From Pteria penguin (Eukaryota; Mollusca; Bivalvia; Pterioida; Pteriidae): a stretch of 64,000 nt of DNA. Shown in pieces: positions 12,641 through 24,814 of this stretch. The stretch's first letter is position 1, and each line of letters opens with the position of its first letter. Below the pieces are notes generated by a model. That model ran no database searches. It was given only the letters and a program-made list of their open reading frames with translations, and had not been told where the DNA came from. The stretch is from contig CM068590.1 of NCBI GenBank assembly GCA_035048485.1, positions 14,407,798 to 14,471,797 of the forward strand, written 5' to 3'. The translations under genes and the position numbers were made by a program.

Positions 12641-13876
12641 GGATAAACACTTGCAATGATACCCATTGATAAAAACAATCAATGTAAATAATCGATCGGA
12701 CATAAGATATGTTAAAACTGTCAATTAAATTAAGAGTTATTTTTTTAATTTAATGTATTTCCAGATGTCGAAAGATTGCCTTGTTTACTTACACAGTGTG
12801 TCGACATATAACACATTAAATTTATATATCCTTTAACTTTCCAATTTACAAATCTCGTGCTAAAAATTTACTATTAAATACATATTGGCGGGGGGGGGGG
12901 GGGGGTTTGTTTTGCATTGTTTTTGGGTTGTTGGTTTTTTTTTTTAGCTTTTTGGTTTTTTTTTGGGGGGGAGGGGTTTGGTGGGGGGTTTTTCCTTTTG
13001 TTTTTGCTTTCCTTGAGGTATTTATTTATACGTGACAAGATGTGTTATAAGAAATAAATATGGTTTGAAGTAAACCTCCTGATATAATTATACTGCTTCG
13101 AATATAATAATGGCGGACCTTTCCAAATATCCTAGTTTTCTTTTACTTATAATACAACCTTCGACCCTGTAGGTAAATTGAGACCCTCTTGTTTGTAATG
13201 AATAACAAATAACCATGATATGTTAAAAATTGATTTCATACAATGAAATTGATTAACCATAAATTTAGTTTTTGTCCGTTATTGATTTTAAAAGTATATT
13301 CACACTACTAGGTTTATAACCATGCAAAACCATTTACGCTTTTTATTTTTCTGCTCGACATTCATGTTATGGAAATATTTCATAATAATGCTTTCTAGTA
13401 AAGCATTCTTTTACGCTAATGTAAATTTGCGAAAATTTAAAAACAAGACTTCATTTCAAGTAATTGAAAAAGCGAAAGTCATTTGAAATTATGCCATATT
13501 AAGTTTGGTGAAAAGATATAAAGGAAAACCCAATCAGCGATAATTCTATTCTATTACTATGCCACTATGAAAGTGCGAAAACAGAGAGAGGGCTAAAAAA
13601 TCAAAAAGCAATATAACCTTATTTTATTGAAGTAGTTCAAAAAGATCGACAGATATGTGCTTCAAGATAGAAGATATAAAGTTTTGACGCCTTTTTTCAA
13701 AGGAAAATGGTCGCGCACTCTGATCTCGTAAACATGGTGTAAAAATGTTGTAATCGAAAAGAAACGAGCCAAAACGGATACGGCCTCTAATGGAAAACAA
13801 ACCAACAGAATTTTTTTATGCTATTGAATTTTGTGATTTTAACGCCTTTCTGAAAATCAAGAGAATCGTTTGGTAG

Positions 13877-13886
13877 TCTCGCGAGA
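13877..13886. promoter_or_regulatory. TCTCGCGAGA palindrome (possible core-promoter element)
   Basis: Perfect 10-bp palindrome. A second perfect copy lies at 14170-14179 and a one-mismatch copy (TCTTGCGAGA) at 14312-14321. A YY1-like complement (GGCAGCCATATCTT) lies about 60 bases to the right. In vertebrates TCTCGCGAGA is a known promoter element. Whether it acts so here is inference, because no transcript is visible. Confidence 0.35.
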
Positions 13887-14169
13887 TCTTAAATAGATGA
13901 AGTCACGTCATATTTAGGCGAGAACGAGGCAAAGAAGCGACGGCAGCCATATCTTCGTAATTGAAAGCAAGTTTTTAGCTTCGAACCCGAAGTAAAAGAG
14001 ACGTATTTATTTGGATCCAACCCTCCCTCGAGAACGTCTTAGCGACTTGAATTCTGGCGGGCTGGTGTTTTGCATAAAATTCATGGCCACTTTGAATGTT
14101 ATAGCAGTTTTGAGTATCGAACGAGTGTGAAATCCTAGCAAGGCACTCAAACAAAACTCATGATTATAA

Positions 14170-14179
14170 TCTCGCGAGA
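14170..14179. promoter_or_regulatory. TCTCGCGAGA palindrome, second copy
   Basis: Identical palindrome 293 bases from the first. The pair occurs inside a locally CG-richer stretch that is free of recognisable transposable elements. Confidence 0.33.
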
Positions 14180-14549
14180 GTTCATTGGTGACAAAAGCAA
14201 TTTACAGTTATAGATTCTACTCCAACAAAATGCTTAAAGCACAAAGTGTTATATGTATCGCTGATTCGCCCATGTCATGCAATGTCAACCCCAGTCACGT
14301 CTTTATCGAGATCTTGCGAGACTCAAGGTCTCAATAGTGTGCTCTTTATTTATAGAACAATTCTATGAATTGAATATCAATAAGATGCTTTTTGGCACTG
14401 ATACACATTCATTTAGAGAGTTAACACATCTTTATTTTGAAATCTGGTTTTACAAAAAGATCGTATTAGTAGTGCTCTCTGTTTGAGATTTCAAGTATTT
14501 ATTTGTTTGTTACCTCTTTATTCATGCAAAGCTTACTGCATTAATTTGG

Positions 14550-14632
14550 TGTTGGCATCAGCTTGCTGCATTGCATAGAACTTTAAATCTATACAACAGG
14601 CCCATTTAAAGCAGTGAAGAAAATCTTAACTG
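14550..14632 (-). mobile_element. SINE-A fragment
   Basis: GGCATCAGCTTGCTGCATTGCATAGAACTTTAAATCTATACAACAGGCCC followed by AAAGCAGTGAAG matches the central third of SINE-A in minus orientation. Both ends are missing, and it stops where the 21-bp minisatellite begins. Confidence 0.65.
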
Positions 14633-14635
14633 ACA

Positions 14636-14996
14636 ACGACTACCTTGACCCAACCCTTGGGTACCTTGAACCCCCCCCCCCCTTTCGGATACATTGACCC
14701 CCATCCTCGGATACCTTGACCCCACCTCGGATACCTTGACCACCACCATCGGATACCTTGACCACCACCTTGGGATACCTTGACCCCATCCTCGGATACC
14801 TTGTCCCCCTCCCTTGAGTACCTTGACCCCACCCTCGGATAACTTCACCCCACCATGACCGCACTCTCCGATAACTTGACACCACCCTCTGATACCTTGA
14901 CCCCTACCTCTAATACCTTCAACACTCCCTCGGGTACCTTGACCACATCATCGTATACCTTGACCCCACCCTCGAATATCTTGACCCCACCCTGTC
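14636..14996. repeat. Minisatellite, 21-bp unit GGATACCTTGACCCCACCCTC
   Basis: About 16-17 imperfect copies of a 21-bp unit. Because 21 is a multiple of three and the unit lacks stops, several frames on the minus strand are open (68-81 residues, Gly/Val/Arg-rich). This pattern is typical of a minisatellite and I do not call a protein. One copy is expanded by a run of about 14 C (near 14670). Confidence 0.93.
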
Positions 14997-15321
14997 TTTA
15001 CAATAGTATCCTGTATTGAGTATATTGTAAAACAGATTTGACTGAATACATTATTGACAATGATCAAACAATAACAAATATCTTTCCAGTAGATTGTCAT
15101 ACCAGCTATGGAAATTGATGCAATGGATTCGTAATATTGACAAAATATCATCCTCAAACCTTTTATAATGTTCTAAACTCTGCTGTAAACATTTCTATGT
15201 AACAAAATCATTCAGAGTCACTGATGTAATAGTTGAATGATTTTAGTAATGCTTTTTTATCCTTATGCAGAATGAGATAAATTTTACTGAAAAGGAGTAT
15301 AAGCATTCGACTGGGCAATGG

Positions 15322-15382
15322 TATAAAGTGTCATGGGAATAAGCATTCCCTGGCGACCGGTCACACCCGCTGTGATGCCAAG
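15322..15382 (+). repeat. Repeat-E fragment, second copy
   Basis: AAGTGTCATGGGAATAAGCATTCCCTGGCGACCGGTCACACCCGCTGTGATGCCA aligns with 10661-10729. The block GACCGGTCACACCCGC is identical and substitutions are scattered on both sides. Confidence 0.75.
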
Positions 15383-15400
15383 TCAGAGTTTTATTTTATT

Positions 15401-15660
15401 TGTTGTCTTGTTTAAGTCACACCGTTATTATTTTACTTGCATCGTAACGGCGCCTGTCTGGTGCATTCCACAAAAATTTAGACCTATGCGGCGGATGCAC
15501 ACGAAGCAGTGAGGGACCTTTTGCATGTCAGTGTCTTCCATGGCTTACTTGGTTTTCTATTGTCTCATCCGAATGACAAGACACCGGTGTGCCTTCTGCA
15601 GAACTCGAACATTGCTCCTGTTGGTCATGAGTCCAGAATTCTTTGCTGATTTTAGTCAGG
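15401..15660 (-). mobile_element. SINE-A copy 4, diverged
   Basis: It matches the family over CCTGTCTGGTGCATTCCACAAAAATTTAGACCTATGC, GAAGCAGTGAGGGACCTT and CTATTGTCTCATCCGAATGACAAGACACCGGTGTGCC. The tRNA-like head is eroded: the B-box complement reads GAACTCGAACATTG. It carries an insertion or duplication around the TTTTACTTGCATCG region. No target-site duplication was found. Confidence 0.75.
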
Positions 15661-16836
15661 TTAAAACAAATTATTGAACACAAAGAAAAAAGAAAAGAAA
15701 AGGAAAGAAAATAAAACGAAAACGCAAGAATGGGATTCGTCAGCTTCGCACGCCCGCTTCGAGTTTTACATAGTACCCAATATTTGAATAAGGAGAGGTC
15801 AGATGCATTCCGAATGAATGATATGATATGAATTTGGTTTCATCGTAAGTAATAATGTAAATTTTTCTTATACATTTCAACAGTACAATTCGTCTTGGTC
15901 ATCTTAGCGTTTTGATAATAAAGTACATTTCAACATAACAATTTGACTTGATAATCTTAGCGTTTGGGAATGAATCCCATTTCAACTATAAAATGTGGGC
16001 TACGCATAAGAGGAAAATAAAGTAATCTGAAGTGACAATTACATATGATCAATTGCAAAATAACCAAATAGGTATAGCACGTGGATGTGTTAATGACATA
16101 TCTATCATGGCGTCAAAAGAATAAGTTCTAAATGAAAAGGTAACTGTGCATAATATGTCACATTCTTTTAGCACAGCTTGTGTATGCGTCCATACCCAAC
16201 GCAAAAACCCGTGAATTACCTATTATGTTTTAGGGAACTTGAAACCGTCCTTTGAAACAAAAGATCACTGATTATGATTACGGAAACGAATGTACATGTT
16301 GACTGTGGCATCGATCGGGTGTTATTGATGAGGAATTTGGTTGAAAAGTCTGGAAAAACATAGCACAAAGCATACGCATTCAATCAATGATAATTGACGA
16401 TCTGTGTGGAGAGGGTTCCATTTCCATGCACGATTCAGTTTCACTAGACTAATTGGTAGCGACTTACTTCGGAAAGTTGTTGCAGGATTACGTCATTCTA
16501 GACTTTCACCTTCCCTATAGTCGTTGCTAACTACAGTTTTGACTGTGCCTATAATGTTAGGGTTTAGTAAATTTAGGTTCTCTACATATCTGTATGACCT
16601 AGAATAAGGTATCTATTTATGATAGCTCAACATCCCAAGTCTATCCAGATTTGTATTGTTGTAAACAAATTGTCTGCTTTGTATAATCTGGAACAGAATG
16701 TTTAAGGTCATACTCAATACTTGTGTACTTGTATATAAGAATGAGTCTTGGTCCGGTTTTGCTAAGCTCAGAGTGTTGTTATTTATTATGGCGTTGTGAC
16801 TAAATTCAGTAGATCTGAACAGAGTGCGATTTGGTG

Positions 16837-16837
<1 letters not shown>
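15661..16837. other. Intergenic, nothing recognised
   Basis: Unique-looking AT-rich DNA without a supported exon. A short internal duplication is visible at 15860-15970, where ACATTTCAACA(G/T)...TTG(A/T)C...ATCTTAGCGTTT occurs twice. Confidence 0.55.
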
Positions 16838-16885
<48 letters not shown>

Positions 16886-17101
16886 TTGTTTTACGTCACT
16901 CCACGATTATTTCACGTATATGGTGACGGCATCTGCCTAATGCATTGCATACAAATTTAGACCTTTGCCTAATGTGACACGGGACCTCGGTTTTTACTGC
17001 CTTATCCGAAAGACAGAAGACCGGTGCGCCCAGGGCGGGAGTCGAACCTGGGACCTCTTGGTACCGAACCGATCACCTTATCCACTATGCCACACGGGCT
17101 T
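16838..17101 (-). mobile_element. SINE-A copy 5, near complete
   Basis: Starts with about ten ATTG units (16838-16880), then TTGTTTTACGTCACTCCACGATTATTTCACGTATATGGTGACGGCATCTGCC. The usual body follows, then a minus-strand tRNA-like head with CCCAGGTTCGACTCC. The head ends at GCCACACGGGCTT. A short 8-bp match TTTGGTGG (16830-16837 and 17113-17120) could be a decayed target-site duplication. Part of the body between TTTGCC and GACACGGGACC is deleted relative to copy 7. Confidence 0.87.
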
Positions 17102-18189
17102 CGGTTCTTCGGTTTGGTGGAAGGAGATCTGACTCAACCATGTAACAAAATCCTCCCCTAGTGAATCAAATAGACAACAAAACAATAACAAAAACATCGA
17201 TGACGTCACTAAAATAATCGGTATCTTTGAACCCAGGATGCCGACTTAGGACGGTCAATGGACATGCCGACATCTGGTTTGATATCAAGGTTCATGGACC
17301 CAATATTTCTACTTGCCGAGAACATATGACATAGCTATAAAGAATTGATAAACAAAACTCATAAAAGCAAGGATCTTGGTTGCTTTATAACACATTTCAG
17401 TATGTGTAAACTCGATTATTTTATTATATAAAATTACATGATATATACATGTTGCTAAAGCAAGTTTTCAGGTTACTTGTACTAAAGACCGTATATTCTA
17501 TGAGTGGGTTTACAAAATAGAACAACGTATGAACTCTTAAAAATGACAAATGACACTGTGACGTCATTTGTCATTGCGATCGACAGTCAAACAAAAGTCA
17601 AAATATTTTTCTTGACAGGACTTTATTTGTAATATTCTTAATGTTGTCATTTACTTACATCTATATGGAACACGCAAGGTCGCCATATACTTAAATCTGT
17701 AGTCACATGATAGAAAGTGTGTTGTGTGTTATTCCAAATAGGTCAGTCTAAGAATTTTCTATTTCTATTTTCAGTAATTTTTCTGTAATTCCATCATCCT
17801 ATATACAATCTTTCTTCACTATTATCGTTCATTTCACTTGATAATTTGTGAAAAAGGGTGTTTTTATTCATTATATTTATTTCTATAGAGTTTTTGGTTG
17901 GGGGTTAGTTTTTTTTTTTCAACGAAAGTTTCGACACAGCAGGAGATGACTGTTATACCCTCTGCATTAGCTGCCCGAGACATGATATAAGCTTGAAACG
18001 ATAGAAAGATTCAACTTTTCTGCACCATGTCATTTTACCTTTGTGAAAAACCGATATAAATCTAGATTTGCATGAGGAGCTTTACGAGCCATTGGGGGAT
18101 GTGCTTTTCATCCTATACTTGTTCTACACAGCTTTGTTTCCTTAAGTACTGTATAGCTCATTGTTTCCAGAGATCTAGCTTATCTATAT
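17102..18189. other. Intergenic; includes 13-bp inverted repeat with CRE
   Basis: No exon is supported. The notable feature is the perfect inverted repeat AATGACAAATGAC (17542-17554) and GTCATTTGTCATT (17563-17575) with an 8-base spacer. It overlaps a full TGACGTCA site at 17559-17566. Confidence 0.55.
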
Positions 18190-18445
18190 ACTAGAATGGC
18201 AGGTTTGACATCATCAGGTATTGATTATTCTTGTCATATATTTATCTCGCCGTTTGCTTGTCATGTAGTCATCTTTCGTATTTTGGCTGTCATAACAACT
18301 CTGCCTCATCAGTTGTATGCTACTTCCTTGTGTATCTACCAGCACGTTTAGGATTCCTAAATGCTCGTGATTGTCAAACGGGTTGCAAGCATGACTGGTT
18401 TGCCTAGCCATTAGGAGATGCTTACTCCATACATGGGCACAACCT
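18190..18445 (-). repeat. Repeat-E, longer minus-strand copy
   Basis: The reverse complement contains GTTGTGCCCATGTATGGAGTAAGCATCTCCT. This matches GGTGCCATGAAGGAGTAAGCATCCCCT at 10670-10697, so this region probably carries an adjoining part of the same repeat. A 65-residue frame (18214-18411, minus) begins MARQTSHACNPFDNHEHLGI. I do not recognise it, and it may be a remnant of a coding region of the element or chance. Confidence 0.5.
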
Positions 18446-19290
18446 CTCTTTAAAATGGTCAGATATCAGCGTGTATTAATTTTTATCTAAAGGATGGGCC
18501 TTGCTGATCAGTGGAGACATGGTCCTGAACCTCGTCTCTTCTGACTGTTACTCGGAAACTCCTACAGATCAAGGGTCTAAGCTCGCTGAGGCTGAGCACT
18601 GTTTCCTCATTTTAATGTCGCTTCATATATTTTTGATACCATAATGTTTTTATGCATTACCATACGTGTTTATATATTTTTATAACCTCTCAACTTCAGA
18701 CACTTTTTAACCCTTGATCTCTATGTGGAGGAATATCTATATCTTTTAATGTGTGGCCTTTGATTATTCTGCTGTTGTGGTGAGTGGGAAGGTGGGCCCG
18801 TAAACCGATTATCAACACCAATTGCTTGACTATTGTCATATCAAATAATCGTCCTAAGTCGATATCGTAACTGCACTATAATCGAATATTTTTGTGATGT
18901 CCTTATGTGGTTAGTTTTTCCCCGTATCATTTCATGAAATATTATATATTTCAGTGGTGACTTCTGCCATATGGCTGAGTCAGTATCTTTTTTTTCTTTT
19001 TTCTTCCTCTATGAAAAACCAGTTGCATTGGAAGATTCTTGCTCATAATGAATATCTTATTATATGTTCATATATTTCAGATAACTGGTCTTACATACAG
19101 GTCCTATAGTGATATTATTTCGATTTTTATTTCAACGAATGGAGATCATCCAATTTCTAATATAAAGGAACAATGACCTGAATATTGTCCGTTTTAAATA
19201 AATTCATGTAAATATGTTCTATTTGCGAAAAGTTTACACGAAAGAATGGATTATTGGGTACCGTTTGTTGATTAGGGACTAGAAATAGCT
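18446..19290. other. Intergenic, nothing recognised
   Basis: AT-rich, no supported exon or repeat. Confidence 0.5.
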
Positions 19291-19895
19291 ACAGCACATT
19301 GGTGGTGGTGGTGATGGTAGTGGTTGTGGTGGTGGTGGTGATGGAAGTGGTGGTGGTAGTGGTTGTGGTTGTGATGGTGGTGATGTTAGTGGTGGTGGTG
19401 GTGGTGGTGGTGATGGTAGTGGTTGTGGTTGTAATGGTTGTGATGGTAGTGGTGGTGGTGGTGATGGTAGTGGTTGTGGTTGTTGTGGTGGTGATGGTAG
19501 TAGTTGTGGGTTGTTGTGGTGGTGATGGTAGTGGTGGTGGTGGTGATGGTGATGGTAGTGGTGGTGGTTGTGATGGTTGTGGTTGTGGTGGTAGTGGTTG
19601 TGGTGGTGGTAGTGGTGATGGTTGTGATGGTTGTGGTGGTAATGGTTGTGGTGGTGGTAGTGGTGGTGGTTGTGATGGTTGTGGTTGTGGTGGTGGTGAT
19701 ATTAGTGATGGTGGTGGTAGTGGTGGTGATGGTAGTGGTTGTGGTGGTGGTGATGTTAGTGGTGGTGGTGGTGGTAGTGGTGGTTGTGATGGTTGTGGTT
19801 GTGGTTGTGGTGATGTTAGTGGTGGTGGTGGTGGTGGTGGTGGTGGTGATGGTAGTGGTTGTGGTTGTTGTGGTGGTGATAGTGTTGGTGGTTGG
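19291..19895. repeat. 600-bp (GGT)-dominated trinucleotide tract
   Basis: About 600 bp built from GGT, GAT, AGT and TGT triplets (units such as GGTGGTGATGGTAGTGGTTGT). It is strongly strand-asymmetric (G+T on plus, A+C on minus). Open frames of 177-215 residues on both strands read Val/Gly-rich or Thr/Pro-rich and exist because the triplets lack stops. There is no signal or flanking exon structure, so no protein is called. Confidence 0.93.
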
Positions 19896-20049
19896 ATGCC
19901 TTTTGAGAAATACGTCACAAACGTATTTACATTCATACATTAATATATGGGTACATTTGTTTCCTTACATTTCAATTTTTGTCACAACACTAGTGAAGTA
20001 CAATCGAGATATTGAAATTCGTAACTTGAGAAAATAAGATCTATTATAG

Positions 20050-20132
20050 CAAAAAAAAAAAGAAAATAAAAAGAAAAGAAAAAAGGGAAAAGAAAGAAAG
20101 AAAGAGAGAAAGAAAGAAAGAAAGAAAAAGAA
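20050..20132. repeat. A-rich (GAAA)n microsatellite
   Basis: Purine-rich GAAA/GAAAG repeats. Confidence 0.9.
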
Positions 20133-23100
20133 ATGATTTTTTTTAATTATGTGAGAAGTCCTCCCATGGTATACATGATATGGAGATGGTGATGCACATA
20201 GTGTTTCTTATTATTTCTATTCTAAATGCTCACACACTTATAAATCTTTAAAAACAAAAACAACCTTTACTCTATGATACAAATTTCATCGATTGTAGAC
20301 ATACAAGGATGCAACGCTATGTATGGAACATCCTTTTAACGCCTAAGGAATGACTTTGAAATTATTTGAAATTACCTCGTTCGACGATCAAGCTCAATTC
20401 AATTCCCTTCTTCTTCTTTTTTTTTTCTTTTAAACTTTTTTTTCAATTGTATTCAACTTGAATGGGAATATTGATAATACAGACTCCATTTAACAATCAC
20501 TCATATATCATTTATACCCAATAGTCGGTGTGTTGGTTGATTTTTGTCGAATTTTCTGTTTCAAACCTTTATTTTTATTTTTTATTTTTTTTTTTTTTTT
20601 TTGGTTTTGTTTTGGTTTCGTTTGTTGTTTGTTTGTTGTGTTTGTTTAGTTGCTTTTTACTTTTATCAAAAGTATGCATTCTATTGAAACATATTTGTAG
20701 ATACCGAGTTACAAATCTTCGCCGTAATTATAATTATATTGTATTATTCTATTATTATCATCATCATTATTATTATTATATTATCATAATTATAACATGT
20801 TGTTGTTGTTGACTTCAAGACGCAATCGTTATTTCTTGTCAAATTGGGTATGCATTCAGCGGCACTGTCTAGATTTTGGAAAAGCCTCTCAGAACGAATC
20901 AACAGATTTGAAGTACCCCTTATACACCTAGAGATAATCGCAGTAAAATCATTTTAAAGAGCATTTTGTGAATCTTTCAAATTTTGCATTAAACAGTACA
21001 TGCCACATAAATCAGAATAATGTCATCTCCGTTTCGATATATTCAAATTTTCATAACTTATCTACTTGCAGATTGATCAGATTTTATAACATTCAATGTA
21101 AAAGAACTTCCATAATAATCACTTCCAGTATTGTGGGTCTTCAGAGTTCAGATTTCAATATTTAGATCCAGTATGAATCTACAAATAGGGTCATGCATGC
21201 ATATTGTGGGTACAAATCCCTCATCAGTAAAACCGAACTACTTAAATCGAAATCCTTGAAATCATCAGCCGAACAATGATCATAGGTCTTTAATAGTGAC
21301 GATTCTCAGGAAAATCTAGAAACCCTCCACTATTTTTAACTCTTTTTGTTTTGATACTTTGTCCATTTTCTGGTAATGACTACCTCGTTTTTACAAGATT
21401 ATTTCAAGTGTGTCTACTTCTTGCAATATTTCCGGAACTTCTTTTCGTTTATATCTTTATTGAACTGAGCAATATACACTCTCAAGATTTTTCCATGATG
21501 GATTTTTACACTGTAAAATTTCATGCTAAAACAAGCAACTCCTCATTTTCATCACGGAATAATAAAGAACAAGTGGGAGTTTTTTTTCTTCTTCCTTTTT
21601 TTTTTGGGGGGGGGGGGGGGTAAAGAGATTGGTCCCACCCTCTAATGTTATTACATTGGATTTTTACCTTTTTTATCTTTAATTTTCATTCATTCGTGTA
21701 CCTATTGAATACAGAGACATACACTTTAAAACCTTTGACATAATATATATTCACCCTTCCAAAACAAAAATGCCAAAAGATAACACCCTCCCCCCCCCCC
21801 TTTTTTTACACAGATTCGTTCAAGACAAGTTGTTGGCTTTTAGACTACCAAGTGCTTCTCTCCAGTAGGAAGATTATTTTAGTGCCTTGTTCTATAAATT
21901 ATACCTGCAAACACCACTGGTTATCATGAGTGAAACACACAGACCACAGAAAATTACACCCACATGCACACATACTTAATTTTCAATATGCAAATTACTC
22001 CGTTAAATTACACGACCTTGTTCTCCCTTTTATGTAGTTTTAACTTTCCTAAAATCCACCATTTTGACCTCTTGCGTGTTCGTACAACATTGTTTACATG
22101 TGCCTATAAACCAGTTCGTGTAGTATGACCTAATTCGTTGCTGGAATACTATTTAAAGGGATTTTTTTTATTTTAAGGTCCAAGATTTTTGTTGTTTGAC
22201 AAGTTTTAAAAGAATGTTCTCTTTGTTTTGTTGAAGAATCCAAAACCAAGATACAGCGTACAGAGTTACATGTATGTCATACTGACATTGGATATTCAAA
22301 ATTAAGCAAGATGTAAAATTAATCAACGCAAACATGATATACCCTTATATATTTTCTTTTTGTGCATATATATATCATAAAAACATGGCTACATGAAATC
22401 TTGTTTTGTTTTTGGTTTTGAATGTCTCAAAATTTAAAAAAATATACACGAAGTCTTATACAATGCGATTTGATCTTTTCAAATGTTTCAGCACTTTTAG
22501 AAATGATATACATGTGACGAAATATGTTAATTTCTTTGTTCACGTGACTTACTTTAATTTGGTTACAACATATGTTATTGTCTCATATTTTGAAATGATA
22601 CACATACAAGGTACTAGTAGTTTTCAGTTTGACATTTTCATTCAGAAAAATGCTCCAAAAGCAAGGAGACACTTCAATGAATAAGGGCATATTTTGTACT
22701 TAGTACCTTATCAAAAGATATATTTGAATAATTTTATGTATCTGTGTTTATGTTCCATCCCGAAAGTGTAATTATTTTCAACAAAACTAGACTGTTAAAC
22801 TCGACAAGCATATAAAGACTTCAATTCCTTTTGTTATTGTTTTTTGTTTCAATTTTTTGGTTTTGCTTCATTTTGACGGTTACTTTTCTTGTTGTATCTT
22901 GCTTAATATTTTTATGTCTAATATCACATTAGTAATTTCGTATTGCAGTAATTACTTAACAATACTCTTTACTGATTTCTAAAGAAACCCTTACAAAAAA
23001 TTTCTAAACATAAAGTTATTTAAAGCTGAGAGGATTTCTTTATCAAACAATACTTTGCAATGAATATATTTGAATGCCAGGTTCAAGAAACTTAATATTA

Positions 23101-24747
23101 AATTCTACATTGACTATACTTATTTTGGTTTGGGTATCTTTTACCTTTGATGATAGCAAATATTGTTTTACGGTAAATACTGGGTTTTGAATTTACTCGT
23201 TTTTATTTCAAGACTTTAACATGTTAAGAAATAAATATTAGAAATACAGAGCCAAAAATATTTATTCCTTTTATCGTTTCCTCACCGCATCGTAACACGT
23301 ATTTTCTATAATGACCAATTTTGAATTTTGTTTGTCTGAGTTTGGGTATAGCAATTGCCATCGTTTGTGTACAAAAACAAACAAAGCTACTTAAATCGCA
23401 TAGTTTAGACTGTCGAACATGTGTAAGGAATTTCATTGCAAGAAATATTAAAATTCAAGGTATATTTTCATAACACTATCTATTTCATACTACTATTTAC
23501 AAATCCTGAAGGTTTCTAAACATGGAATATTATATTTGAATATCGTTCACTCCATATCAAAACACCTGAAAATATGTATGGTTTTGTATAGGTATTTAGT
23601 CGAGAATTTTGCAATTGTTTTGTCCTTTTGAATTTACCCGATAATTGTTCATAATATATATATTATAACAAAATATAGAACAATATATACAAATATTGCT
23701 TATCATATTTTGTAATATGATCATATTGTAAATTATAACTTTATGCTACAACATTTTATTTTCACATTTTATTGTATTTTGGGGGGTTTTTTATTGCGTT
23801 CTCAATAAATCAATGCACATGTTTTAAATTTCAATTCATGGCAATAAATGTCTTTCTCTGAAACATAAACAATGTATGACCCTTGATTAGTTGTAGAAAT
23901 TCAAAACAGGAAATTAGACTTGATCAAATATTCAAGAAATACATCGTTGATTGCATTGTCAAAAAAAAAATTTCATCCTTGTCTTTTTTTTTTTTTTTTT
24001 TTGCATTTATGTATTTACCAAAACGTACATGCTTTGAGGTCCTTACTTGTGTCATTCGTTTTTCCAGAATAAACATACCGCAAAGAAAACTAGCACCTTG
24101 GTTAATATTGTATTTATCTTTAAAAACAATTTCAATTACGCACACTTCTCTTTTTGCCTATTTTCACAAAATTTCTGAAAATATTAATTAAGGAATTAAT
24201 ATCTCTCAACACATACAATAAATCTGATGACAAAGATTTCAAACCGCCCCCCCCCCTTTTTTTTACAAGAATAATACACCAAAGGTAAGTAAACTGCTTT
24301 GTAATTTACACCAATTATCTAGCCTCGTTAAGGTCTTGATGACAAACCCTTCATGGTATAAATCTTCCATTATCTCATATAAAAAGGGGAGGTATTGCAG
24401 TTCGGATTTGCCGTTAGACAGACATTTATTTTGTGCTGGGAGATTTCGGAATTTGGGGTAATTGTTGTCAAATATTTGGAGACACTTGGCTCAAATTATT
24501 TCAACAAGAAATTACAACGACGTAGATGTCCTTAGCCATGTCATTTATGAGGATCGACTCAAATTTACTTGTCAGATTTGAAATTTTTGTAGTTGTGTGT
24601 ATTTTTTTTAACTGTTTAAGAAAACCTTCGAGGAAATTAGTCTTTTCTTCAGTAGAAGTTTATGCTTCTTAATTTAAATTTTTGTGTTATTTATACATTT
24701 GACTGAAGAATACCTTTTTATATGAAAATGGTTCATTCTATTTTATC

Positions 24748-24749
<2 letters not shown>
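20133..24749. other. Intergenic, no gene recognised
   Basis: 4.6 kb of AT-rich DNA with only short, composition-driven frames. Homopolymer and low-complexity patches include T runs at 20580-20602, a G run at 21606-21620, C runs near 21789 and 24246, and GTT repeats near 20800. No tRNA-like or terminal-inverted-repeat signature was noticed. Confidence 0.6.

Positions 24750-24814
<65 letters not shown>
24750..24814. repeat. (TTA)n microsatellite
   Basis: About 21 uninterrupted TTA/ATT triplets. Confidence 0.97.

Larger units (their letters stand above)
12641..14549. other. Intergenic, no gene recognised; contains CpG-richer island
   Basis: No exon is supported. A G run lies at 12890-12905, with GT-rich DNA after it. 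From about 13690 to 14330 the sequence becomes richer in CG dinucleotides and carries TCTCGCGAGA palindromes, described separately. Confidence 0.55.

Noticed and set aside
14606..14885. Overlapping Gly/Val/Arg-rich frames on the minus strand
   Set aside because: Product of a 21-bp stop-free minisatellite. All three frames show the same periodicity.
19289..19943. Open frames of 177-215 residues on both strands
   Set aside because: They lie wholly in a GGT/GAT trinucleotide tract, are open in several frames at once, and have no splice or family support.
23640..23720. AT-palindromic segment as an origin or regulatory hairpin
   Set aside because: Palindromes of pure A/T are expected by chance in DNA of this composition.
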